This document shows positions 13,801-23,488 of a stretch of DNA of 64,000 bases, one piece after another; the stretch's first letter is position 1; each line of letters begins with the position of its first letter. Below the pieces are notes generated by a model, which was not told the DNA's origin, ran no database searches, and was given only the letters and a program-made list of their open reading frames with translations. The stretch comes from Rehmannia glutinosa (Eukaryota; Streptophyta; Magnoliopsida; Lamiales; Orobanchaceae), in NCBI GenBank assembly GCA_016081115.2, contig CM071928.1, positions 56,427,950-56,491,949 on the forward strand. Reading direction: 5' to 3'. The position numbers were made by a program, and so were the translations under genes.

Positions 13801-16800
13801 TCATAGTAAGCACATGGGTGGAACAAATCTTGATGCAGAAAAACAGAATAACAAAGACACTAGAATTTAGGAACTCACTCATTAATTTGGTCCATTGCTG
13901 AGATCATAACCGCACGAAATACCAGAGGCAATGATGAGATAGAATACGGTGACTTATTTCTTTCTAAAATAGACACTGGGACCCAGGATTCATCTTTTGA
14001 TATCTCTTCTATTGAACTCCGCATCCAAGAACAAAGCCTGAGTATATAGATCTTTGAGATCTCAAATTCAAGTGTTCTCAACGCTGAGACTGCATTCACA
14101 AAATGATACACCCAAACAATAACAAGGAAATTAACCTCAGAAAAAGAAACTTTAGGAACATGATTTTCTTTTCCTTTTGTTTTGTGTTTAAGCTAAATTG
14201 TACCGCGATTGGAGGCGCTGATTCTTTTGCTTCAAAAGCTTGGCTTGCTCTGGAGATCTCCTTTATGGCATCATTCATGTATGGGCTGAGGATATTGGAT
14301 TCTTCAAGATCACGAAATGTGCAGAGGACCTGTACAAAATAATAGCAATCAAGTTTTTCCTACAACAATAGACAAATTTAAGTATACTCAAGTCCCAGAA
14401 GAGTATTCCAGATAGTCAAAAGTAATAGACTTCCATAGCTCATTCTAACCAAGATATTGGAAATCCATCAGAAGATATCAATAGTGCAAATCTTAGAGTT
14501 ATTTATTTCCTTTTTTATTGAACAGGAATCCTTATAACCCTCGGAAAATTCTCACATCAACATTTTAGAGAAATGGCATTTACCTTAGACTCATATGCTG
14601 ATAGAGTATTGCGTATCATGCCAGCGACTTCATCAAGATCTCCGACTTTATCCTCAGCTTTATTCATGGAACTATTTGTGCTTGGGTCAGTAGACGAAGA
14701 CTGAAGAAGAAAAGAGGTTCATATCAAGAAGAGAAGAACCAACACCATAACATAGATTCTAATTGGAAACAAATAAATAATATCCTAGATTAATAATGTG
14801 AATAAATACAAACATAATACGTATATGACAAAACAAAACATCAAATTCTTCTTAATTGGAGAGTTGTAAGCCGATTTGCTCATCACTGTTAGAAACTACC
14901 TAATGATCCCATTTTTGTTACACAAGGTTGATTGTGTAAGAAGCATATACAAATATTTTAAGGAAATACTATGGCCACCATTCATGTTTATGCACTGCAG
15001 CTCATCCCAAGGTGAAAGCCCTCATAGCAATAAAATGAAAACAATATCACATGACGGGCTTGACAATATACCTTGGCGAATTTTCCACTGGAAACTGAAA
15101 GTGCTACTTTCCAAAAGACTGGTACATGATGAACAAGTACACCAGTTAACTGCCGAATATATCTACCACGAAGAGCATCCAGTTCTTCACTAGATGTTTC
15201 TGCTGCTGGGAATAAATCTCCAGCAAGATGGGAGTTTACAGCACTGAGAGAGTAATCCACACCTGCCTGATAAATATACATGAAATTATTGATTTAAAAC
15301 TATTGAATAGAAGGAACCACCTCCAAACAAATTCAGTAATAGTCTAATATCGCACTTACTGACTGATTTATATCTTGCTGAATTTGCCTCCATTTTGCAT
15401 CAGACAGTGCTTTTTCACGAAGCTCATTCTGCAAATTCTCCATTCGTGCTTCATGATCTAAAGTGCATTTCTCAAGCAAACCTCTTATTTTGCGGTTCTG
15501 GTGCACAGTCAAACACCAAATTAAGCAAAATAATTGTCTCGCCGTAATTAAGATACTTCCATTGCAAAGTCAAATAATATGGTAATCGGGAACACAGGAA
15601 TACTACAAATGTCTCATTTTCAATTATCTTTAATAGGAGGATAGGTATCAAAAAAAATAGATATAGGGAGAAAGGAACATACTAGGTTCCTCGATCAAAA
15701 TTTTGGGTAGACGGAGAGGAAACTACTTAAAGAATCATCAATTAAAGAAGCTTGGCAGTGATCAGCAATATGATATACAATTTCTCACCTGTATATTCAA
15801 GTAATGCTTTATGGGATCTGACTCAGGTTCAAGCTCCAGTAAAAGCCGCACAGTATTTTCAAGCTACATTAAACATCAAATAACCATTGAGCTACCAGTT
15901 GGAGTTATACGTGAAAAAAAGTAAAGGTCCACGCTCAACCAAAACACTGGGTAATATAAACTGTCATCTCTTTCTGAACAATTTATATTGATATCAATCG
16001 TAAAGAATTTCCTCATCCGTCCAATCTCAGCATGTTAAAATTTCTTAAGCAAAATCCTTCGCCGTGACAAACAGCCTTGTTAATGCATTTGTGTCTGCTT
16101 TATGTTTTGTTTTGTCTTTTACGAGTACACATGAACAAATGAGTGCCGTGTGTCTTGGGAGAGGGAGTGATGCATAATCTCTCGTAACGATACATGAAAT
16201 AGCAATACCAATGTGCTAAGAATACCAGCTTTTTGAAGCAAAAAAAAGAGGCCAACTGGTCAAATAAAAATAAAATGTCCTTTACTCATCAAAAGTAACT
16301 TTTTTTTTTTTGAACAAGTCAAATGGACTAACTTACTTCCACTTAAGCTAACTTTTTTGGTGCCATTTCTCCTACACTATTTGATAAAACAAGCCAACAA
16401 ACTATCCAAATAATTGACAATTCACTTTGAAATTAGTCTTTAGGCGAAGTAAAAACCAGACACCAAGAAATCAAAGTCAACTCCTCTTAGAACATGTCCA
16501 ATAATACATCTTTTGTACCGGCAGAACACAATGGTATTATTACATGTATTTGCTTGCCAGAAAATTATTTTTAGAAACATACATAATAGATCTTACATTT
16601 GTTAGATCAATATTCGGATCTTCCATAGCCTTGTAAAGCATGCCTTTGAACTCTTGCATTACTTTTTCAACCTCCTCAAGGACACGTTTAAGAATTCCTA
16701 CCTGCAAATTCAAAAAGTTCCACACTCACTTCAAGAAGGTAAATATCAAAAATCAATTTGACATCCTTAGTTTTTATTAAAGACAGGAACTCAAACTCCA

Positions 16801-17284
16801 ATCATCACTTTTCTTGAGTCATGTACCAGTCAAAATACCGAGAGATTTCCTTAGGAGAATTAAGTAACTTCATGATCAATAAGGGTACATAATATTCATA
16901 GCATGCCATGAGATAAGAAACATTTGGGACAATAAACATACTCTAAACCGTTGTTTCAAAATGTTGCCATATCACAAGACACCAAACAAAGGAGGGATTT
17001 AACATGCAGCCACAAAAACCTCATGGAAGCTATCAGGATTCCCACTTTGAATTTCAATATATTGAATTACATGTGAAAACTAGTTTCATTTGCACACAAT
17101 TGAATATGCTGGAACTAAATGATAAAGTTGTAAGAGGAAAAAACAAGATTGCAAAATGCTGCAATGACACCAAAAAGAATTAACAATCCATGAGAAAGGT
17201 TCTTCATAGAGAAATCCTTGCTAACTCAAAATCTGATATGAACCAAGTGCGCCCTCAGTCCCCACCCAATTAAAAAAGGGAAAA

Positions 17285-17353
<69 letters not shown>

Positions 17354-20300
17354 AAGAAGAAGAAGAAGAAAGAAAGAAAGAAAGAAAATGAAATTATCAT
17401 ATGCATATAGTGGGAGAAGCAGAAAACCAGGATGAAAATTCCTTTCCACCATGTGCAACTAGAAGAAGGTAACTACAAATTCCACAGCATTTAGAACTGG
17501 CCACAGCCACAGAAACTGTTCCCAGAGATTCCTACTTAGGCTAGGTCGCATCCACCACAAAACAAAAGTTTCAGCACTATAATATGACTACTCTGACAAA
17601 ACCCTATCGGTGTGTAATATGACCCCATTAACAATGCCCATACACTGAATTGACAGGACCAACAAAACCCTTTACAAACTAAGCAAACCCAAACCCATCA
17701 CAGATCAGTTGAACAGCTGCTTGCCAACAAAATTTCTCTGGGAATTACCAATGACACCATATTTAACCTACTGTTTACAGCATTAATTCAGGAAGAAAGG
17801 GTAGGTGTTGGACAGGAAAAATAACTTTACAAGCCAGATTAATAGGATCAAAGCACATGATCTACCTAATTCATAAGCAAAAATGAACATGGACTGCAAA
17901 ATAAATTCTCAAATGGCTACAACATAGATACAGGATGCCATCCAGACCTCAGTTTTAACAGCTTAAGGGTGTCTACATACTTGATATCATGATGGATGCA
18001 TAATGTGAAACAAGGGAGACATACATGTGAAGGCAGAACAATTGACTTTGCTTTTCGGTACTCTCTTACAGCCAAATCATATTCACCCTTACTAATGTTT
18101 CCACGAATTGCACTGGGCAAGTTGAATAGTGTTCGGAACCTCTGAAGCATTCCTTGGACAGACCTTATCTTCTCCGCTTGAGCCTTAAAGAATATCAGTG
18201 GTTCAATCAGAACTATTCAAGGATGACCTACAATAACTCCATTATGTATTAATGAACTATCCAGGATTTCGATCCTACCTACCTGTCTCTCAAATAGAGG
18301 CCCGAAAGCACGATTAGAAAGCGAACTGACTCCTTGGATACAGTTAAATAAGTGGGAGGTTCCAGCACCTTCAGGGTCTTCCTCAATTCGTTTCAACTTT
18401 GACTCAATATCTGAAATAAAACAAAAGCATTTTTAGAAGTTGAAAGCTGAAATGATTCACAAAAGAGCATTAAAGTTAGGTGCTATTATGCCCAACTGAC
18501 CATCGATAGTGGTCTTGCAAGAGACAAAGCAATCAAAGTTCTCTTTGACCAACTGCTTTTTCTGTTGGGTACGCTCCTTTAAGATCATTCTTTAGTGAAA
18601 GAGCACCAGATTCCAAATCTGCAGCACTAGTATCTAGGTGGACCCGTGATATAAAAAAGTTTGCATCGAATTTCTCCGAGTAATAGTTTAATTTTTCTGC
18701 AAAACCATGTAAACAAGGTTGCCTTTAAAACCACCAAAACCATCTTCTCTGCAACTTAAACTGAATACATTGTAACTCAAACACTGTAAGTCAACCACAA
18801 GTGCATGAATCAAAACTTCCTGACAGTCCATAATCAAAATCTACATTTTTTGAAATCCATAATTTAATCTTTCCTTAAGGTTTTTAAAACAATGTTGCCT
18901 CCAGCAACTGCAAGGGGTCAATATGATCGATCCTATAAATAAATACCCAGCAATTATATGTCTCGATACCCAGTGCACATTTGCAGAATGAGATGACCAC
19001 TACGAGCCACAATGCAATTGAATTTTAAAACTAAGAGCACAAATTACAAAATAAGCCGAAAAAATCAGAGAGATTTTGAGGTGTTAATAACATCCATTAC
19101 TAATTATTATACAAGAAGCACATAATAGGTAACCGGATCACCAGGTCTAGAGTCTGAGCTTCATTTCTTTCTTTTAGTGAGATTCTATATGGAATAAATG
19201 AAGAAGGAATGCAATTATAGTGTTGCATAAATGTTGAAGTTTTCAACTGTCATGAACATCACGATACTGCAAGAAGATCTTATAAAATCACCATGAAATA
19301 CTAGAACGACGAAAACCCCCGTGCCTCCACTGCCACAAGCCAACTGGGCAAAAGGAGCTTTTTAAACTTCTCTATCCTTATTGAATGAGAGAAAATGAAT
19401 TACAAAGCTTTCTCAGGATTCAACGGATCCCTTTGCAGCACAATAGCATAACTCCTTTAAGGGCATCCAACTCATGGATGGCTGCTCAATCACCAAACTC
19501 TTTACCGTGTAAGACGATAAACTGAACTTACTACCATCAAAGAAGGGTAATGCTGCTAACTGAGTATGTTCTGAGAATCATGTTACATAAACTAACATCA
19601 TTTTCTATGGCTGACTACCACTCCCACCCAGCATGTGCACTTGGTAATCCAAATCTTCATTCCACCTCTGGTACACAAAACCATATGGCAGGCAAATATA
19701 CAATGACAAGTTACCACATATACTATATATCTGAAGTTTCTAATGAAGGTTAAAAATTGTGGATATTAAGAATGAAGGAAAGATGATGCTTTCAAATCAT
19801 GGGATATTACCCAATATATGACGGAAGGTTTTTCAAAATATTAAGTGTTTGCTAATGAGAAAATAGTGCATAAGAAACAATATAAGCAAAATTAACAGAA
19901 AAAATATTTTACCACAGTTTGGATCAGAGCAGAAGTATAGTGAATGAGAAGACAAAATAGGAATAAGTAATGCAGTAAAATATTTCCACTTTCTTATGCG
20001 CCACCATGAGCATCAATGAACTCTAGATTGAAAGCTATTAACTCCACAAAAATCCATGAAATATAAGCTATAAGTCACATTTTCCATAAGCTGCACTAGG
20101 GAATAAAGTTGTGACTTCGAGGTCCCTCAAATATCTCACACTAAATTGTGTATTTCAGATATCTCGATTCAAGAAGCATGTTTCCTAACTTGTATCCTGA
20201 GATGTGTAAACAACATTATTGCCTGTAAATATGGAATGTGGACTTTTCAATATCAAGTGGGCTGACCAACTAAGTATCCACACTTCCCAGATGAGAAAAA

Positions 20301-22318
20301 TTATACAGTTGAACTCTCAACCCAAACTATTTTACAATAACATGGCTGCGCTCATCCCATCATGGAAGTTTCAACATTTTATAAACATAGAATTCAAATG
20401 GCATGAATCACTGTTCATGGTTCCTTGTTTTTCGTTCTTTTTCTTTTCTTTTTGGGAGCCACATGAAGATGAAGCATCTCCAGATGGATACCATCTTTTA
20501 GGAAGCTAATATCTGAATATGGCCATGTTCTTTAACTAGGTGCGGAAGATCATTTACTTCTAACTGAATAAAACTAAACATGCAATATAGCTCAACAAAC
20601 AATAAAGCAAATACCCCAGGCATTTGGATCAAGAGGTTCCACATCATGGAGGAAGGAGCATTTGCAACATTATCGCTGATCAACCTAAATGTTTTGTGGT
20701 TAATTAGCCTGTCCATACATGAGATCAGGTTAGCAAGCAATCAGAAGCAAAACACTGAGGGGGAGGGAAATCAAATATGAAAAATTACCCCAGTCCAAGA
20801 GGATCCACCCATTCCATGCCTGGGAAGTGACTGTACACTGGATAGTCCTTTCGGCTTCCGTTCAATCTTTTGAGCCACAGGAACTGCTTTTGAATCCCTC
20901 ATCTCGCGGACCCTCCGGGCAAGCTGCCAAAAAAGTTCCAACAAATAATTTTTTTCAAAGGTTGCAGTTAGCAATAAATAACAAATAAACATATTAACAC
21001 CATGCAATAATTACTCATGAAAGCCGGACTGAGGAACAACAACAGAGATAAGCTATTTCTGCATTCAAATATTAGTGCTTGGCCTGTAAGCACACTTCAG
21101 ACCTTCAAATCCAATTGGTGGTTCACTTCTTGGGTAGCGACTGAGGAGGCAGATTAAATAATCTGAGTGAACTCAGCAAAGACCAAAAAGGCACCCCATA
21201 AAATATTAATTGAACAATTCAAGTCTAGATATCTCTGTCTGGGTTAATTAGAAAATATCCAATTTCAACTTGAAATCAAAATACATGAAACAAAGAAACC
21301 ACTAAATTTTAAAACTACTTGAAACATTATTAATCAAAGGGTTTATGTTTTAAGACTAGACAAGCTTGTATGTGAGAGAAAATGAGGTCAAAAAAACAGC
21401 ACAGCATTTGAACACAGTTATTCAGTATCTTATACCAGAAAGCATTCCTCTACTCACTAGCACTAGTCTATTCAGTGACTTATGCAATACACATGGTTTG
21501 AGGAGAAATAAGTATGCAAAAATATGGCTCTCGAATGTGTGCAAAATGTCTACTATACAGTAAACTACACAGAGCAATAAGCCACTCAAAATAACATCAA
21601 TCACCGGCATCCATTAAATTAATTTGTACAAACACAATAATGAACAAGTTATTTTAAATGGAAACATTCCTCCAATGATTCCTAGGAACTCTATAGTAAA
21701 TGGAATATATAGAATGGGCTCCAGCAATGTCATCGTCCAGACTCGGTCACCTCCTGAAGTTGCATTGAAGAAAGCTTAGCTAGAATGTTCTGAAACAATG
21801 AAAATTCAGCAAAACTCCAGTTCAAAATAAACTAAACTTGACCAATCCAATTTCAATAAATGATTCCAATACAACACGTGCTTGCAGACATAAATAATAT
21901 ATTCACAAGCATCTAACCATATACTATACCTCAACTTCATCAACGCGCCTCCAGCAGCTCAGGCTCCTCTCCATCCACGCTTTGTCATCCTCTTCTCCCT
22001 CCCGACGCGATTCCTCGGAACCACGCCGCCGCGATCATCTTCGTCTCCTGATGATGTTAGCAACTCAACCTCGAATCCTCGTCCTCATCCAACGACGGCT
22101 TTCTTTGCTGATTGATCCCCTTCTTCTGCTGCGGCGGCGCAGCGTTGAGGTTCCTCCCTGAGGCGGACGGCCCGCGGTTAGACGGAGGCTGACATAGTGC
22201 GGACAGGCTTCGACGTAGCTTGCGAGGGTTTATGGTAATTGAGATCGCGCTGCGCTTGCTCTTTCAGCGCTATCTGCAACAGCTCATCCTCGTCCAAATC
22301 GTCACCGTCGCTCGACAT
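1859..22318 (-). CDS. SEC5: Exocyst complex component SEC5, 21 exons
   Basis: SEC5 is a subunit of the octameric exocyst, which tethers secretory vesicles to the plasma membrane before fusion; in plants it supports polar growth and cell-plate formation. I recognised it by close agreement with plant SEC5 along its whole length, from an acidic N-terminus beginning MSSDGDDLDEDELLQ to a C-terminus rich in Ser and Arg. Exons in transcription order: 22318-21930, 20923-20789, 20708-20615, 18696-18501, 18410-18283, 18183-18025, 16701-16597, 15863-15789, 15497-15360, 15266-15072, 14700-14584, 14329-14204, 14089-13879, 6743-6628, 6473-6239, 5798-5705, 4109-4032, 3944-3888, 3693-3544, 3150-2935, 2080-1859. 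Each has AG/GT borders and, from exon 5 on, consistent phase except at the 12/13 junction. The total of about 3236 nt (1078 codons) is near the usual size of about 1090. Exons 1-4 contain frame-breaking indels, probably assembly errors. Paralogue (SEC5A or B) cannot be decided. Confidence 0.95.
2197..2310. repeat. Perfect 57-bp tandem duplication
   Basis: The 57-base unit starting TACACATTTAAGATTG at 2197 is repeated exactly at 2254-2310. The second unit runs into the left arm of a MITE-like element, so the duplication copies the end of that element together with its flank. It lies in the last SEC5 intron (2081-2934). An assembly or library artefact is possible, but a recent slippage duplication is equally simple. 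Confidence 0.85.
2283..2744. repeat. MITE-like inverted repeat, copy 2
   Basis: The left arm (TTAATTACAAAAGATACCCTT) and right arm (ending AGTATTTGTAATTATCCC) are inverted copies of the ends seen at 836-1079 and 7588-7873. The interior is longer and different from the other copies. It includes a stretch (about 2359-2570) that may be a separate insertion. It lies within the last SEC5 intron. Confidence 0.6.
4514..4652 (-). mobile_element. tRNA-derived SINE in SEC5 intron 16
   Basis: Read on the minus strand, a body of about 100 bases carries a tRNA-like A box (4630-4618, TAGCTCAGTTCGT) and a B-box-like motif (4586-4575, GGGTCAAATCCC). It ends in an A-rich tail (the T run at 4532-4550). The whole is bracketed by AGATGCAAACTTAT at 4500-4513 and AGATGCCAACTTAT at 4653-4666, a 14-bp target duplication with one mismatch. 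This is the structure expected of a plant SINE mobilised by LINE machinery. It does not look like a functional tRNA gene: the second arm cannot fold as a full cloverleaf and it has the retroposon tail. Confidence 0.8.
7588..7873. repeat. MITE-like inverted repeat, copy 3
   Basis: Starts GGGATAATTACAAAAAGTACC and ends with the inverted form GGTACTTTTTGTAATTATCCC. The arms match over roughly 90 bases, including an internal CCTAATTACAAAAAAACCC block and its inverse. It could fold into a long hairpin. It has no coding capacity and lies in SEC5 intron 13, upstream of the Copia insertion on the plus strand. Confidence 0.8.
8554..8793 (+). repeat. Copia 5' LTR
   Basis: 240 bp, starting TATTGAGAGTATTAGC right after the GAAGC duplication and ending TTATCTACA. 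A TATA box (GTATAAATAG, 8661-8670) marks the likely transcription start region. It matches the 3' LTR at all but two positions. Confidence 0.95.
8794..8806 (+). promoter_or_regulatory. Copia primer binding site
   Basis: TGGTATCCAGAGC abuts the 5' LTR. It matches the 3' end of initiator methionine tRNA (TGGTATCAGAGC) with one extra C, the usual primer for plant Copia elements. Confidence 0.85.
8828..11708 (+). CDS. Copia gag, protease and integrase
   Basis: A long open segment of about 960 meaningful codons. It begins with a Copia-type gag domain (about residues 35-240), followed by a CCHC zinc knuckle (CSHCHIAGHEVHEC, about 302-315). The aspartic protease motif is WVIDTGAS (about 423). The pre-integrase zinc motif follows (H at WHQKFGH near 558, CDTC near 592), then the integrase core with its acidic residues at HADIWGP (about 620), RTDNGSEF (about 683) and NGRVERKH (about 715). 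A lost base near 11695 throws the ribosome out of frame before reverse transcriptase; the frame stays open until 11845 but the tail is meaningless. The start codon is the first ATG after the primer site. Confidence 0.9.
11698..12048 (+). pseudogene. Copia reverse transcriptase, N-terminal segment
   Basis: In the frame after the first slip, the typical Copia RT entry is readable (ALDSKWVEAM, CKWVFRIK, YKARLVAKGYNQ, DYWDSFSPVAK). A missing base near 12020, two more missing T near 12058 and a missing C near 12095 then break the frame, so the segment ends at a stop after residue 112 of the open stretch. All losses are at or beside short homopolymers, which fits either consensus error or early decay. 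Confidence 0.85.
12159..13244 (+). CDS. Copia RT C-terminal part and RNase H
   Basis: An open stretch of 361 codons holding the rest of RT and RNase H. The RT active site reads Tyr-Val-Gly-Asp at 12291-12302 where Copia elements have Tyr-Val-Asp-Asp, so one catalytic aspartate is replaced. RNase H follows with CDADLGA, SWKTKKQQTVSRSSAEAEY and DNQAA. Its family-typical tail motif reads DLFTLGPS and appears to have lost two residues. The stop codon is followed at once by the polypurine tract. As sequenced, this copy should not be able to reverse transcribe. Confidence 0.9.
   Translation: MKQASRQWHVEFCSKLTEFGFVQSAFDHCLFIKKSAASFLALLVYVGDVLITDSNDEEITLVKAYLHKAFTIKDMGSAKYFLGLKIARTESGTFLNQRKYVMDILEDTGLMLCKPASTPLPQGLKLAGNTGSPFSQPDRYRRLVGRLLYLNLTRPDIAYGVQQLSQFVNNPCTEHWDAALHLVRYLKGNPSLGLFYSASSSSTLRAYCDADLGACVDTRRSLTGYCVFLGDCLISWKTKKQQTVSRSSAEAEYHSLSMTVCELLWCSYIAADFQLNIPKPIPLLCDNQAALYIVANPVFHERTKHLEIDCHLVRDQFKAGFVLPQKVSSQFQLADLFTLGPSAFNRLLGSLGLQDVHHVPS
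13241..13252 (+). promoter_or_regulatory. Copia polypurine tract
   Basis: TTGAGGGGGGGC directly upstream of the 3' LTR, the expected plus-strand primer. Confidence 0.85.
13253..13491 (+). repeat. Copia 3' LTR
   Basis: 239 bp, identical to the 5' LTR except for one fewer T in a homopolymer and a G for A in the TAACAAGCAC segment. It is followed by the GAAGC duplication at 13492-13496. The TATA box lies at about 13360-13367. Confidence 0.95.
17289..17388. repeat. Compound microsatellite (GA)n(CA)n(GA)n(GAA/GAAA)n
   Basis: Successive runs of GA, CA, GA, then GAA and GAAA units in SEC5 intron 6 (16702-18024). Open frames across it are artefacts of low complexity. Confidence 0.95.
18501..22318 (-). 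other. SEC5: SEC5 exons 1-4 with clustered frame-breaking indels
   Basis: In exon 1 the frame from the start codon hits TAA at 22180-22178, but the conserved sequence continues in another frame. Further slips are needed near 22072, 22005, 21973 and 21958. Exon 2 loses two bases near 20815, exon 3 slips near 20650, and exon 4 has one extra base near 18577. Correcting each slip brings back the conserved SEC5 reading, including the tract before exon 2 and the acidic linker. Splice borders are intact. Short indels of one or two bases in an otherwise conserved gene, lying within 5 kb of the N gap, fit consensus errors better than decay. A real N-terminal pseudogenisation is not excluded. Confidence 0.8.
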
Positions 22319-22583
22319 TGTTTAATTCAAATTTCGATAATTATGTACCGATACTAACAGTTGTATGTATGTGTGTGAAATGTGTGAAAATTCCGAATTG
22401 GATCTGAGTGGAGGATAATTGATCAAATTGAGAAAATGTACAGGATGTCAGAAGAAGGCAATGGGAATGATCTGGTGTGTTGCAATCCTATAGTTAGAGT
22501 TTTACAACTGCTGCCCATGGGTGCCCGATTACCACCGAAATTTGGAAGAAGAAAGTTCTTTGATTTTGGAAATGTTTGAAACC

Positions 22584-22624
<41 letters not shown>

Positions 22625-23154
22625 CCATATTTTCTCAAAATATTATTAATACCATGTTTTAAGCTAATTTTTCGTTCATTGATTTAAAATAAAATTAAAT
22701 TTTCTCACTAAATTTTTCTTTTTAATTGAAATACTTCCATTAAAATACAAAGTTTCTTTATTTTTAGTTTAATAAAAAAATTCAAATTTCTATTTTACAA
22801 GTTTAGTGGTATTTTTATGAAATTAGCAAACAAATTTATTTTGTTAACAGTTGGCTTTATTTATTTTTTGTGATAAATTCTACAATTGACAACCAAATTT
22901 AGTTCAAACATCCTAAACTGAGGATTTGAAATGAATAAATATCTTAATTTAATTTTCTTGTCAAAAACATTCTTTATTCATTGAGGTACTTTTATTCTAT
23001 TTTCATAGACATATTCTTTTAAGAGGATAATGTGGTACTAATGAAAATTGAAAAAATAGCTATTATTGATAGATAAGTATAGACAAATGAAGTGACTTTT
23101 TCACTCAAAGGCACGCTGATACCCTTATTGAAGAGAGGAGAGGGAGGGGAGGCG
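22319..23154. other. SEC5 5' flank, no gene seen
   Basis: AT-rich sequence between the SEC5 start codon and the assembly gap. It should hold the promoter and 5' UTR. I see no convincing TATA box at a set distance and no open frame of interest. Confidence 0.6.
22584..22624. repeat. (TAA)n microsatellite upstream of SEC5
   Basis: About 13 ATA/TAA units lie roughly 270-310 bp upstream of the SEC5 start codon, in the presumed promoter or 5' UTR. Confidence 0.95.
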
Positions 23155-23254
23155 NNNNNNNNNNNNNNNNNNNNNNNNNNNNNNNNNNNNNNNNNNNNNN
23201 NNNNNNNNNNNNNNNNNNNNNNNNNNNNNNNNNNNNNNNNNNNNNNNNNNNNNN
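23155..23254. other. Assembly gap of 100 N
   Basis: A run of 100 undetermined bases, the conventional placeholder for a gap of unknown size. The 5' LTR of the first SIRE-type element is cut here. Confidence 0.99.
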
Positions 23255-23488
23255 ATAAAACAAACCAGCGCTTGAGTTAATTTTAGATTTCACAATTGAG
23301 TTATTCCATCAACAAACTGCTTGAGTCTCGTTGAGAGACTAACTCTACCGACAATTCAAATTGGTCGGCCCATCAAGGACACAAATGTAGTATCAACTCC
23401 GAATTTTTAAAAGGACTAAATCAAAATTTGCAAGGTTTATTCAACCCCCCCCATTCTAAACCTTACACTTACACCCCTTGGGACTGCA
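23255..23488 (+). repeat. SIRE-type LTR, 3' end only
   Basis: Matches the right end of the complete LTR at 29050-31153: the TTATTCAACCCCC segment, then TCTAAACCTTACAC, then CACCCCTTGGGAC, ending CTGCA. It is followed by AG and a primer binding site. The left part lies in or beyond the gap. Confidence 0.8.

Noticed and set aside
17221..17458. Minus-strand frames rich in Ser, Leu and Phe
   Set aside because: They are translations of the GA/CA microsatellite.
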